Shown piece by piece: positions 48,601-58,216 of a stretch of 64,000 nt of DNA. Position numbers and translations under genes: made by a program. Positions within the stretch are counted from its first letter, which is position 1; every line of letters begins with the position of its first letter. The stretch covers positions 15,673,796 through 15,737,795 of the forward strand of contig NC_045140.1 of NCBI RefSeq assembly GCF_008831285.2, in the 5' to 3' direction. Origin of the DNA: Nymphaea colorata (taxonomy: Eukaryota; Streptophyta; Magnoliopsida; Nymphaeales; Nymphaeaceae). The notes beneath the pieces were generated by a model. The model saw only the letters and a list, made by a program, of their open reading frames with translations, did not search any database and was not told where the DNA came from.

Positions 48601-48680
48601 TCTTCGTCTTCTTCTTCCTCCGGTTGACTCATGCCATGACCCATGAAGATGTAAGTTTCAGCGATGCTGCTCAAGTCCAT
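33612..48680 (-). CDS. LEC14B: LEC14B-type WD40 repeat protein (DCAF11-like)
   Basis: Nine exons on the minus strand: 48680-48219, 48120-48001, 47905-47822, 46726-46550, 43342-43265, 34996-34827, 34529-34365, 34004-33944 and 33800-33612. Together they give 501 codons plus stop; phases close at every junction. The protein has an acidic N-terminus (EEEEDEEEE), then DISHLTKLRTAP, GRGRFSSSERSHVLSRYLP and about seven WD repeats (TSLSPDQRFLVYSTM, FSTDGRELVAGSSDDSIYVFD, ESGHIMYSGSDDSFCKVWD, KDQSIKLWDIRKM, YIYTGSHDGCIYIYD, VRDCSWHPFFPMLVSSSWD) and a basic tail. It matches Lithospermum LEC14B and Arabidopsis At4g03020 in length and order. By family knowledge it is a substrate adaptor of CUL4-DDB1 ubiquitin ligases. 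A second start at Met13 (48644, MGHGMSQ) looks more like other plant family members than the first ATG. Introns 4 and 5 carry transposons. Confidence 0.95.
35485..35959. mobile_element. hAT-type MITE in intron 5 of LEC14B
   Basis: 475 bp bounded by an 8-bp target duplication CTTTTGAT (35477-35484 and 35960-35967). Ends are CAGTGTTGTA and, at the right, TACAACATTG (inverted repeat with one mismatch); GCCGTATC also recurs inverted near both ends. The inside is packed with GTATCG/CGATAC words forming short palindromes. No transposase. An 8-bp duplication and CA...TG ends fit a nonautonomous hAT element. Confidence 0.88.
37500..37951 (+). repeat. 5' LTR of the copia element
   Basis: 452 bp, TG...CA ends. 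A degenerate word near AGTCTCCTAGGATTC recurs at about 37538, 37605, 37652, 37697 and 37744, then a weaker copy near 37767. A TATA box (TTATAAATAG, about 37794-37803) precedes a CT-rich R/U5 region. Confidence 0.97.
37952..37963 (+). other. Primer binding site
   Basis: TGGTATCAGAGC directly after the 5' LTR is the standard plant copia primer site, complementary to the 3' end of initiator methionine tRNA. Confidence 0.95.
38173..39492 (+). CDS. copia gag-protease part, ends at an in-frame TGA
   Basis: 439 residues from the ATG at 38173; an upstream in-frame ATG at 38074 is less likely to be used. It shows a copia Gag region (NYLIWKRQIMPFIRSQG near residue 26; LSKGSTSIMDYLGRIK), a CCHC zinc knuckle CFQCNKKGHMKAQC and the protease motif WFLDSGAATHVTG. 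The frame stops at TGA 39490-39492 and continues open in the same frame beyond it, into the pre-integrase region, so this is an interrupted polyprotein rather than a natural gag end. Confidence 0.9.
   Translation: MENLLHSSMSSSFLPHLITEKLNHENYLIWKRQIMPFIRSQGLFGHLDGSTKAPPISVLQEIKNEAGEVIVVHEDNNPEHAMWMRRDQSLVAYILSTLSQQVLLSVSDDCTAEELWETLADTFSQISEARIMYLKKEFQNLSKGSTSIMDYLGRIKAVADQLAASGNNISDKEKVQQTLNGLGHDYHAFITALEVLPVLPSFNELQGKLLQHEMNMKRVIERTDQGNSQNVLAMNVKFGKSHGNSNHGGRGILPTPHNQGMSPLDTSRKIPICFQCNKKGHMKAQCWFNPQNKNKGVRHDYKQGGQSSKSTAEDMQQLLMTAFSKMTIKQNEQGEWFLDSGAATHVTGNAGKLTNLSTHYGRSCIITGDGKSHPITHIGNAHIPLSSSSLSLSNVVLALNIKKNIISISKLIDDTSSSVEFTPSSVYVKDLQMKKMFAR
39493..42492 (+). CDS. copia integrase-reverse transcriptase-RNase H part
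   Basis: Same frame as the upstream part; the first ATG after the stop is at 39508 (994 residues). Domains in order: GAG-pre-integrase with zinc residues (HSRLGH...CSSCGLC), integrase core with SDVWGPAP, FQCDGGGEYS and the ERKHRHIVE segment, RT with MDVKNAFLHGDL, YGLKQASRSWF and catalytic YVDDIVITG, then RNase H with FTDADWAGD and SSTEAEYR. The stop codon TAA (42490-42492) lies in the first bases of the 3' LTR. No other stop or frameshift is seen, so the enzymatic part looks intact in sequence. It lies opposite to the LEC14B gene. Confidence 0.93.
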   Translation, partial: ERQGNMYVLKECLPKDSSTFDIGLKTFSLSHNASSVPSSCHFQSKVRGPNQFLESDFWHSRLGHCGRHFIEKLVTDSLIPRSSLPLTSSVKKCSSCGLCKSHVLPFHNINQRASKPFETIFSDVWGPAPIDSMSGSRYYVLFIDSYSRFTWIYFMKHKSEVPHIFRNFYVMIQTKFSSNVVHFQCDGGGEYSSLDFIEFLREKGITRQISCPYTLQQNGVVERKHRHIVESAMSMMHDTNVPISLWTEAFHTAVYIINCLPMTLLMSKSPYFTLLGKQPDYKNLKVFGCVCYVHVDAALKNKFQDKAIQCRFVGYADEYKGFRCYDPTTKRIKTSRNVIFDEHSFDNTNEMPMTIESYDPWTSTQLFNADPVIENDVPQSEDSERAIQPSDMAQSENQEDPTQSSSHHENNNEEQSNNAHRYSGLIYSRRLRDRDAHSEEDNMPHLRRSQRIRHPIHRWVSYDSLSLDFQLFMAKVGKEEEPTSFDQTSKSHHWRKAMTEEMDALHECGTWENVPRPHEKNVVGSKWVYKIKYKLDGSIERHKARLVAKGFTQQYGEDYDETFSPVIKMGTIRVIISLAVEYGWRLHQMDVKNAFLHGDLREEVYMEQPPGYTKGDSHAWVCKLRKSIYGLKQASRSWFDSFSCKIQECGFRRCPLDHSLFIYRKENIFTLLLIYVDDIVITGNSEKHIEEAKVLMMQNFKMKELGDLRFFLGVEIDRHNNRLTLTQQKYTLDLLKKSGMSDCKPVGTPSVLNQRLSTQDGELYEDPTQYRSIVGALQYLTFTRPDIIYAVNQVSQFMHVPRDTHMDAVKRILRYLKGTARDGLVYGKSENITTGHQLMTFTDADWAGDPDQRKSISGFCIFIGRNLVSWSCRKQKAVARSSTEAEYRCMAAGTAEVTWVRHLLEDIGEKIKTSMLMCDNQSAINIAFNPVQHGRTKHIEIDQHFVRQKVEDKEIQPIYVCTDEQVADLFTNGLTKERFWFLKGKLYMVQNHAQLEGGC
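42478..42486 (+). other. Polypurine tract
   Basis: GAGGGAGGG directly before the 3' LTR; it would prime plus-strand DNA synthesis. Confidence 0.9.
42487..42938 (+). repeat. 3' LTR of the copia element
   Basis: 452 bp, aligned by eye to the 5' LTR with two substitutions: one in the CT tract (T/C near 42860) and one near the end (GGTTGCAG versus GGTTACAG). Confidence 0.97.
44946..45202 (-). repeat. Probable old LTR with flanking primer site and polypurine tract
   Basis: On the minus strand a polypurine stretch (AGCAGGAGGGGATT, just above 45202) is followed by TGTTGGGGC, a typical LTR start. About 257 bp later a decayed methionine primer site appears (TAGTATAGAGCAAGG, 44941-44925). The LTR end near GACCA is uncertain. 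Both flanking signals beside one LTR suggest a TRIM-like or recombined remnant in intron 4 of LEC14B. Confidence 0.4.
45340..45615. repeat. Cluster of (CT)n and (CA)n microsatellites
   Basis: CT tracts at about 45340-45373, 45437-45471 and 45551-45590, then a CA tract to 45615, in intron 4 of LEC14B. They create long artificial Ser/Leu open frames on both strands. Confidence 0.92.
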
Positions 48681-50390
48681 AAGGCATGTCGCCGTCTCCC
48701 CGCACCAACCGGCGATAGGCAGACACGGTAAAGCCTAGAATAGAGGAGAAGTTACAGTTTCATCGGATTGAGGCGATCCGAAACGACGCAGGATTCACCG
48801 AATACATGACGAACCCCGGCATCAAACAGTTACGACCAAAGGCGAAGCCAATCTGATATAGATTATTCGGCACAACAAGGAGGAGGAGGAGGAGGAGGAA
48901 CAGTTTGCCGGAATTTCGACCGGAATCGAGAAGGAGAAAGACGATGACCTGCTGTGGCGGATGAAGTCTCCGGTAGTTATCCAGAGGAGAAGGAGGCGGT
49001 GAACAAGAATAGTTAGCGAGAAAGAGAGAGGATGAGGGGGGGATTGGAAGCCTGAGAGCCCTTATCTCATCCCAACTCGCACCAGAGGCGCCGGAACCTT
49101 TGCCAGTCCGCGCGAGAACGAGGGACTCAGCCCTCCTCCGGGATAAATCCAACGCTCCCGCACGCGAGCGGCCTGTCAGTCACTCCTTTTACCCAAAATT
49201 CTGCAACAGACATCACCACTTTCACAACGCGTGGCTGAATCTGATGACGCGTAAAGTTTCGTCCGCAGTTTACCGATCAAGCCTCTGTTCTCTCTCCCTG
49301 CGCTCGGTCGCAGGGTAGGCATTGGTCTCACAAGTCACAGATCTGTGCCTCTTCTCTTTAAGCATCGGAGATTAATCAAATCAAATTAAAATGGAAGGTA
49401 ACTCCCTCGTGTGTCGTGTCGTGTACAATACTGTTAGTAAACGGGGATCTGGACATGGTTTGTTTACTGATAGCAAACCGCGACATGGTTTAGAGTATCG
49501 ACGCGTGGGGAGACGCTATCTGTTGAAATGATAGGACACCGGATGCGTGGCATGAAGCACCTCCTCCATACCCCCGACTGGAATTTTCATACATATCTCA
49601 AAACAAGCTCTTATTTCTTCCTCCTCCGGTTGTTTTTATTTCCAAATGAACCGATATTAATGGAGATATATGTTGAACCATATGGACATTAAAAATAAAT
49701 TTTAATTTTACGTCCGCATCTGGCCATTTCTCCTCATCCTGTGAGGTCTACAGTCAATATGTGCATGTACTACAAGGAAGGAGCATGCACGCATATATAT
49801 GCTTCAAAGTGTTGCTGACCTTTTCTATTGTGACCTCAAGTCCCTAGTTAGAGATTATCCATGTCAGGCAGCCGAAAAATTGGAGTGTCCGCACTGACAA
49901 AAGAAGAAGCCTTAATCAAAACTCAAAGGTCTGGAATTTTGATTCGTGCAGGTTGGACACATGTATTACTAACAATGGGTACAACTAAAGAGGCTAATGT
50001 AAACTAATGAACTTTGCTTGCGTTGAGGGTAAATTCTTCTTTAGTATCTTAAATCCATCAAATGCATAATAAATTGATTAATTGGCACCAATATAATAAG
50101 CAAATGGTTAGACACCTATATGTAAATAAATAAATTTTGTGGGACTTTATGTGCAACTGCTTACACGAGCCCACGTGGCTCCACCAATGTAGAATAGTTG
50201 TATTTCTTTGATATTTGAGTAGAGGGCTCTTTATAGGGATATTATATGGATCTTTTCTTTTTAATTCAGTGTAAATCCAACAAGCTCGTCCTGAAATAGT
50301 TATGCAATAATATAAATTTAAATGCAAAATGCAAACACACACACACACATTGGGACAGGTCATGTGTCTGTATGTGCCTATGTGTTTGTT

Positions 50391-50433
<43 letters not shown>

Positions 50434-51962
50434 TTGCTGCAGTAATTGAACAATTTATTGAAACCTGGCGGAACTACTGATTCCTAGGTTTAGCAAGACA
50501 TAAAGTTGGCGTGCAATTTAATGAGAGAGCCAATCAAATGCGCTATCTTATACTGGATCACATTACAGCATTGAAGCACTTGCTTGGTTCATATAAAATC
50601 AATCATCTACATTACAATTTGCACAGCCATGTTTGGACAAGACAACCTGTAGTAAGATTTTAGTGGTCCTTTTTAGTTAGATGGAACAGATGCATTACTT
50701 GGCACGAAATGAATGCGTGCTTGCTCGAAGTACCTCCCTACCAACTCCACCTTGGTCGTCCGCCCATCCCCTTATGTCAGTCTGAAAGCTTCCCGAAGAC
50801 TCCCATTTGAAGAAGGATCAGTGATGAACCGATGAACGGATAATTTTGCGGCCACCGTCTAGCTGAAACGGGCTGGGGCATCACCCCTATTCCATTAAAG
50901 CTGAACGAATTTACCCTACTGAGAACGGAAGGGTGCGGCTTCAGCTATCAGCCTAAAGATGCATGCTTCATCACGCTATGTGCGTGATTGAAAAAAAAAA
51001 AAAAGAAAAAAAACAAACAAACAAACAAACAAATGGCATGCAAATGCCTCGTTGACTGCCAATGGCAAAACGATCGCCGGCATGAGGAGTAGTAGCACTT
51101 CCCAGTCACTGGGTAATCAACAACACATTTGCATGGCGTCCGTGAGTGGGATGCGCACTTCAGCCTGTGGAGGCCTCTCTCTCACAGGCAAAATTTATTT
51201 AGTTGTCTCTTTATGGGGTTAGGCAGGTGGGAGGCATATTCAAACAAAACACGAGCACCTGAGCATCCACACAAAATCGATACAAGGAGAAAACGATTAA
51301 GGGAGAAAGATTTATATAAACCGCTTGTATCTTTATATATAATTGTCTACATATTTCTAAGAAACAAGTATCTGACAGTCACACGATGACAACAACAACA
51401 ACAACGATTTTTCCTCGACAAGTTAGATTAGTTTGGCTGAGCACCGCAACGAACAAATCTCTCCACATCGTCTAATGAAATAGTAAATCCTCAACAATCT
51501 TGCGGGGTACGAAGCCTGATCATGGTCCACGTCGTTCGCCACATTATAGGCGGCTCCTCCTTTTCTTCATAGCGCAGGCCGGTGATCGTATGCCAATGAA
51601 CCTTCACGCATAAATTCTCAATTCACCTGTCCTCCGTCTGCAAGCTCATTTGCATGCCCCTGCTACGTGGGGTTGGTGAAGATTTTCAGTATACCAATCC
51701 AAGCTCAACCAGCAGCGCTTTACATATGCGTACCCCGAGAACATCATTTACAATTCATCAACAATGATAACGACCGACCAAGACAACAAACAGAACGCAG
51801 CCAATGCCTATGCTTTTTACATCGCACATCAACCCCTTACAGCCAAAAAAGGCATGACAAAGAACGAGAGAGGAATGAGAAGAAAGGGAGGAAGAAAGAA
51901 AGAATGATGGAAAATGTCAAAAAGTTTCAGGTCATATTGAGGCTTGAAGAGGAGTGGTCAGC
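48681..51962. other. Intergenic between the LEC14B and GID1 genes
   Basis: The left part is the LEC14B 5'UTR/promoter region; an open frame at 49152-48760 (minus) is probably UTR. (AC)n, (GT)n and (GA)n tracts lie at about 50335-50350, 50390-50409 and 50410-50431, and an (AAAC)n run at about 51011-51031. The last 300 bases are likely GID1 3'UTR. No further gene is recognised. Confidence 0.55.
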
Positions 51963-53816
51963 CTACGAGCTGTTGGAACTCACAAAGTTTTTTATTTCCT
52001 CCATAACTCCATAGAAGTGTTCGGTGTTAGGAAGGAAGTAGAAGCCAATAGTGACCTGTTCCAAATATATTAGTTTCACATCCTGCCCTTCCCTCTTGAG
52101 CCCCTCAGCGTAGGCCAACTGCCAGTCTTGCACCAGATCTAAGCCCGCAACAACTACAAGGCTCTTGGGGAAAGGCAAGCCGCTCAGACTGAGAGCATTA
52201 GGGCCAAAAGGGTTGCACGCAGGGTGATCTCTATTAGCCCCTTCTGGCAGGAAAGCTCTCCAGTACCAATCCCTATCCTGAATGGTCACAAAGTACTTGC
52301 CGTCTAGTCGCTTCTCAGATTCTGTCCTCTTCTCTCCCCCAAACATGGGATTCAACAATATGTTGCCGGCCACCGGAATTCCTGACTGTGCCGCCCTGAG
52401 GGCGACGTGGTGGGCAATGTTGCCCCCAGAACTGTCGCCCGCTAAGAAGATGTACACCTTTGAGTCCTTCCCGCTCTTAAGCCAAGGCCGAGAGTTCACC
52501 CACTCCAGGGCTGCCCACCCGTCATCATATGCACAAGGGAAGCGATGCTCAGGAGACCGACGATAGTTGACAGAGACCACAACGGCCTTGCAGAAGCTCA
52601 CCAGCCGCCTGCAGAGGGTGTCGTAGATGGCACTGTTGGCGGAGGAATGAGCAAAGCTGCCCCCGTGAAAGAAGATGATCACCGGAAAAGCGGCATCGCT
52701 AGATGTGGGATCAAATGACACTGGGGCAGCAGCCGCGCCAGCGCCGCCCAGCCCATCTGAGGAAGGCCTATAAACGCGACTCAGAAGGCTGGTAGATCGC
52801 TCCACGATCACATCGAAAGAGTAGACCCCGTCAACCGGGGTGGCATTGGCAGGCACCTTCCGGTCGAGGAATTCGGCTAAATGGCGATTGAATGTTCCAT
52901 CGGGGCGGCGGAGAAGATTGTACGCCAATTTGAAATTGGAAATTAGCACCCATGTATTGAGGGGAACCACCGTCTGCGTCATTATAGAGATGAGTAGAAG
53001 AACCAGACTCTATGAAGAGCCGAAAAGAAAGAAGAAAGAGGAAAGAATAGGAGGAAGCAGAGAACAACATTCCTTCAGGATATCAGAAAAATCAAACAAG
53101 CACCTCCTCTCTCTCTCTCGCTCTAATCCCCTCCCTCTCCTCTCTCGCCGCCGTTGAGAAATGCAGACCCCATCGTCCCAGTCATACGCAGACTCCATGT
53201 GTGGTTTCTGATATCACTCACAACCCGCAGCCGCTTCTCTTATGAAGATGTATAATATGGAGTGAAAAGAGAAAACAATGAAGCAGTAAAAAGAATCCAA
53301 CCCCCCCGGTCCCTCCCTCCACCCATCCAGGGAGGAAGATGAGGAAAAAGAAAACCGCTGGCCATGTCGCAAGCGCGTGGAGAGAAATCCCAAGAAAGCG
53401 TTCCACCAAACATGGGCGGAGCGTGGAAAAATTAAGGAAATGAAGCACAAATTGGATTCACGAGGGAACCCGGAGAACCCCAGTCTATCCGTCAACCCCC
53501 CTTTCCTTTCTTCGGTCTTTTTTGTTTTGCCCTAAATCGGTGGTCGAAGCGACAAACCAATTTCATCGGCGAAGCCCCGCAGGATAGAAACCCTTCTTTC
53601 CTCCTCCCCCAAAAAGAAAAAGGAAAATGAGAAAACAAAATCTGGCATGTGAGGAACACGCAGTTATCGCGATTAATCCGCTCGCAAATCAAAAAGAAGA
53701 AAGAGAAAATTCATCATTCGAAAGACCAAAGGAGGAGGAGGAAGTTGAGGAGATTAGGAGAGAAGGGGGATGATTACCTTGGCGTCGTTCAGTGAAACAT
53801 CGTTGCTTCCAGCCAT
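51963..53816 (-). CDS. GID1: Gibberellin receptor GID1
   Basis: Soluble nuclear/cytosolic receptor; when bound to gibberellin its N-terminal lid closes and it binds DELLA proteins, leading to their breakdown. Exons 53816-53778 (MAGSNDVSLNDAK) and 52973-51963 join in phase 0 to give 349 residues, against about 345 in Arabidopsis. The short first exon followed by one intron is the known GID1 gene structure. The lid TVVPLNTWVLISNFKLAYNL is at 14-33. The alpha/beta-hydrolase core keeps HGGS (116-119), GDSSGG (Ser194) and GLDLVQDW (Asp292), but the catalytic His position is Ile322 (TIGF), as expected for a receptor and not an esterase. Two strings, YFVTIQDRDWYWRAFLPEG and DHPACNPFGP, are near-invariant GID1 blocks. 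The ATG at 52982 is not used; it lies at the end of the intron. Confidence 0.97.
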
Positions 53817-56149
53817 AACGCGAGGGAAGATGGTGGTGGTGGTGGAAGAAATGATGCTAGAGGAGGAGGAGGAGAATTCGGGGGAACTCACCTCTCATGC
53901 TTCAACAGAAAAAACGAGAAAAGAAGAGCAAAATGGTTAAGAAGAAGGACACGAAACCAGAAAGCAAAAGAGGAAAAAACCTTCCATCATCATCACCATC
54001 CTCTCTCTCACTCTCTCTTTCTCGATCTCTCCCTGTGTCTCTGTGTGTGTGTTGAGAGAAGGAAACCCCCCTCCCCCGTTGCGTATGGGGGCAGAAGGTG
54101 GGGTTGGGCGTGTAGCCAAGGACTCTCTCTCTCTCTCCCTTGTTCACTTTCACCAGTGAAAAGCAACCCCCGCGGTGGGCTCTAATCACACACGGAGGAA
54201 ACCAAGTTAGAAACAAGAACCCAACATCGGAGTACCCGTTCGTTCGTTAACAAGGAAGGAAGGAAGATGAAGATGAGAAAAAAGAAGAGAGAAGGGAGGG
54301 TTTGGAGTCAAACGCTAGATGCCAAAAGGGGTGGGGTCTCCTTTGCGACTTAAGTAACGACAAATCGGGCGGCTCACTCCGGAAAGCCCCATGGACCCCA
54401 CCTACCTCCCTGACTCTCCCTCTCCCTCTCCCTCTCCCTCGCCGACGGGTGGGCGGCGTTGGAGTGATTGAATGAATCTCCTCCCTCCCCCAAAAGCCTC
54501 GACCAATTTCTCCCTCTTTTGCCTATTTATCAGAACAACTGTTGTGTGTGTGTGTGGGGTCGCACGAACAAGTTTACACCCTCTGCCGCCAGCTTTTACC
54601 TTCAAAATCTGAGTTAAAACATTTTCGATTCCCCTCTACAAGTACTTTGACCTGCCATTAATTTGGCTCTTCAACCCATCTCTTCCATTTCTTTTTTGAA
54701 GAAGGAAAGGGTGGTAGGGGCAGATTACAGGCGAGAGAAAGAGAAAGTGTGAAGGAGAAGAAGACAAAACGTGGTGCGTGCAGACGACGCCAAAGGCAAA
54801 AACAGTGAGAGAGAGAGAGAGAGAGAGAGCAGACGCGGACAAAAGCACCACCTTCCCCGCCTCCCCTCCCCCCTTTCCTTTTTTTTTTTTTTTTCCTTGT
54901 TGTCTCTGGTGGGGGGAAGGTTTACGAAAGTGTACTTTGGTCTCTCTTTTTATTTTCCTCAACTACCCTTGCACTTCCACGTCAATGACCCCCAGCCAGG
55001 AATTGTTGGAAAGGAGCAGAGCGGAGAAGATATTACCGTAAAACTTCCTACAAAGAAGAACTACGACGGGCAGCAGCAAGAACCGTTCCACCCAAAGGTT
55101 GGTTTCTCGGAGGAATCGTTGCTTTCAGCAACCAAGACGAAACGCGCCTGCGACGGCAAGAGTGACTGCCGACGCGAATAAAATAATCTAAATTTAAACT
55201 AACAAAAATACACGTCCTTGGAGCAAAGCAAACATCCGGTCTGCCTCACAAACGCGCATCACAAGCGGAATAGCTAAGTAAACATAGGGCCAGTCACAAA
55301 CGCGCATCATATGCCGCATGCATTTATTTAATTTACCTGTGGTTGAAGATGTTTCGGACGTTAACAAGCTTCAATGCCGATTCTTTTCAAATCAAATCTA
55401 AATCAAGAGTTTTAGATATGAAACTGGGCACTGTAGAGATCCAAGGGCAAAACTATCCATATATAATTTCTCATCCTAAGAGTGGACCCAAACAAGGAAA
55501 GAGATCCATGGGATCTAGATTCAAGATGGAATAAATTGTGAGTTTTTAAATTGGTGCAAACCCTGAGTAGGAAATTAAGTCGGAGCTTAGTTAGGAATTC
55601 ATTGAAATATAGGTTACTAGTTAGGAATTAGAGCACATTGCAAAACGAAGTTGTGATTAATAAAATCTCTCAAAGGAGGGACATCGGCTTGGGCTTAGTT
55701 TATATTTGCTCCTCCAATTTTCAGATGGTTGTACGAATTCTCGCTTATCAGATTCGGACCGTGAGCCTTATTTATTATTAATGTTTCTGTCTCACGATTT
55801 TCTCGACCTTGCCCTTCCCTTCCCTCGTTTGCATCGGTTCGTTGGGCTGTGGTGGATTTCTACGAGGGATGGAAGCGATGTAGGTGGATATGATGGAATC
55901 TTGTGCTCATCAATATCCCTCCAGAGGTAGAGTCGGAGTCATCCATGCATTATAGAATATATGTTAATGTATTTTTCGTTACTTTTAAGGCACATGTTTA
56001 GCACACTTGGGTTTTGTGTCTTTAATTATTTGTTGTAGTTTTAGAATTTAGATTGAAATTGTTTCTTTAGCCAAATAGATTACCGGTGGCCAAATGTCGT
56101 AAGGGCAATTATTGGCCAAATGGGCCGATTAGAAACCCTTTGTTGTTAT
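53817..56149. other. GID1 upstream region and intergenic DNA
   Basis: Contains the likely GID1 5'UTR and promoter, rich in GA/CT tracts (53850-54450, (GA)n near 54805-54828). A short direct repeat TCACAAACGCGCATCA occurs at 55246 and 55291. Open frames at 54771-55181 and 55706-55930 (plus) are unassigned. Confidence 0.5.
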
Positions 56150-57090
56150 CTATTATGCCTGCAGGACGCTATTCTACGTGCAATTGAACTGCAGTAGGAT
56201 GAAGAAGGAATTGTTGGCTATAATATTTGCTCTTGAGAAATTCCATATTAGTATTTTCTCTTCTCGTCCAAGCTGGTCGTTTACTCAGACCATGGTCATG
56301 CTGCTCTACAGCATCTTATGCTGAAAAGGACCGCAAACTCTACCACATCTGGTGGATTGATCTGCCGGTATAAGAGTTTGCTTTCGAAGTTTGAAATAAA
56401 AAGGGAAGCAAAAGTACAGTAGCAAGCCATTTGTCCAGGACGACGACGGTGTCATCCACCAAATAAATGATTCTTTTCCTATACACTGGAACAAAACAAA
56501 GAAGGCCGATCAACTAGTGGTTAATTGTGGGAGGATCCAAAGGTGTTTCGTTTTTCGGAGTAGGTTGAGTAATTGGGCACTGCGTTCCGGAGGAGGTGGT
56601 TGAGTCCCTCTCAGAGTTCTCAGTTCTTGGCATGAGGTGGCCGCTTTCTAGACAGTAAAACCATAACGATAGTGCTGCAGTCAGGTTTATGGTGACCTAT
56701 GTTAGACGTGAACAAGTTTTGTAGCAGGTGAACAAGATTTATTAGACAGTAACAGCTTCTTACCATTTTGAAACGGGACTTTTAGTTCAAGCAGATTGAA
56801 AACGGCGCTCGTATGTTGTCTTATAGACATATCTGACTACATCTAAGTCTGTGATTGGCATGTCATTGTATCCTTTGGTATTTGGCAAGGCATGTCACAT
56901 GCCGATTGAATTAGGGTACAGGCCCATTGGACAATTAAAACATAAAATTTCGACTCAGCGCGGACTAGCAAGGAACATCATCTGCAGCTCAGTGAGCTTG
57001 AGGTACTGAGAAATAAAGGGTTATGAGAACAATAAGCTTTATTTATGGAGCATGGACAAGGGCCTTTCATAATAAGTACAAGCGAGGAGT
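56150..57090 (+). mobile_element. Decayed Ty3/gypsy pol fragment
   Basis: Frameshifted RNase H remnants: KELLAIIFALEKFH at about 56202-56246, a SDHGHAALQHL-like stretch at about 56285-56320, and a KFEIKxGSKST..A.HLSR-like stretch at about 56390-56440. The integrase C-terminal signature PLVFGKACHMPIELGY lies only about 430 bp later, at about 56872-56920. In intact elements the integrase core fills this gap, so most of it is deleted. Stops in every frame. No LTR found. Confidence 0.75.
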
Positions 57091-57094
57091 GTTC

Positions 57095-57445
57095 AACTAG
57101 TTGGCAAGCCAACTCGGGCTCAATTCAAACCCACTCGGTTAAATTTGACTCGATCTCTATTTGTTTAGTAAATGAGTCAAGTTTAAGTTGAAAAACAAAC
57201 TTACTTAACTTAACAAGTTTAATTTGAAATAGGCAAGCTTGGCTTGGCTAAACAAGATGAATCTCAAGCAATAAAATACATAATGAACGGCTCAGCTAAG
57301 CTTGAGCCAAGGTTGATGAATAGTTCGGCTATGCTCCAGCCAAACCTTCGCTCGAGTTTAACGCATCCGAGTTCGAGCTTTTAAGCTCAGCCTAGCAGAG
57401 CTCAAGTTCTGCAAGCGCCCTAGCTTCGCTCGAACTCACCTTGCA
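57095..57445. repeat. Dispersed repeat rich in CTCGAG/GAGCTC-like words
   Basis: A 350-bp block with repeated words such as GGCTCA, GCTCGAGT, GAGCTC and AGCTTGAGCC, a composition typical of a widespread plant nonautonomous element and shared in style with 9130-9462. Ends and target duplication could not be fixed. Confidence 0.5.
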
Positions 57446-58183
57446 TGCATCCCTATGATATCTTTCAATTGTACTATTTTGTGCTATCAATAGACAAGGC
57501 ATTTATTCTGTGCCCGAGTGCTTTCGGAACCAGTCAAGTATTCGCATTATTTTCTACTTAGTCACAGAAACAAAGACGTTTTCTTTTCTTTTTTAATGTT
57601 TATTGTCGAAGAAGTAATTCCATACCCATCTCAGCAGAAAATTGTGAGATTTCACATGGGATGGGTGCAATGAGGTGGTTAAGTCTGCTCAACACACTTC
57701 AAAGAAGCACTAAATTTTGTAGCTATCCTTGTCCCTTGATCTATTATTCTTCTTACCATGCATACCATGGGATCGGGATTAAACATGGGTTGTTATTGAG
57801 GACAACAACATTGAAGGATGGGGAAGAAATTGTAGTCCCTAAAAATTTTACATTCTATCCTTGTATCCAGTTTTGAAGAAGTCATTAAAAATTAAGCAAA
57901 AAAAATTGATTTTAAAACTATATGGAATATATTCAGGATTTAACATATGTTGAAAATTTTAAAGTAGTGTTTGGATGAACACCTTCAAAAAATTGTTTTT
58001 ATCAAAACCTGGGTCTTTTTTTAATGAGTTATTAAAACCTTGTTTTAGTCGTTCGAGGTTTTCACTTTTCAAAGCCTAGTTTTTTGTTTGGATGACCAAA
58101 AAATGGAATTTAAAAGTGCCTTTTCAGTTGAGTGGTAGTTGAAAAACAATTAGTGAAACTACACACATATTGGAGGTAACATA

Positions 58184-58216
<33 letters not shown>

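Noticed and set aside
52282-52566. Plus-strand open frame within GID1 exon 2
   Set aside because: Shadow of the GID1 coding strand.
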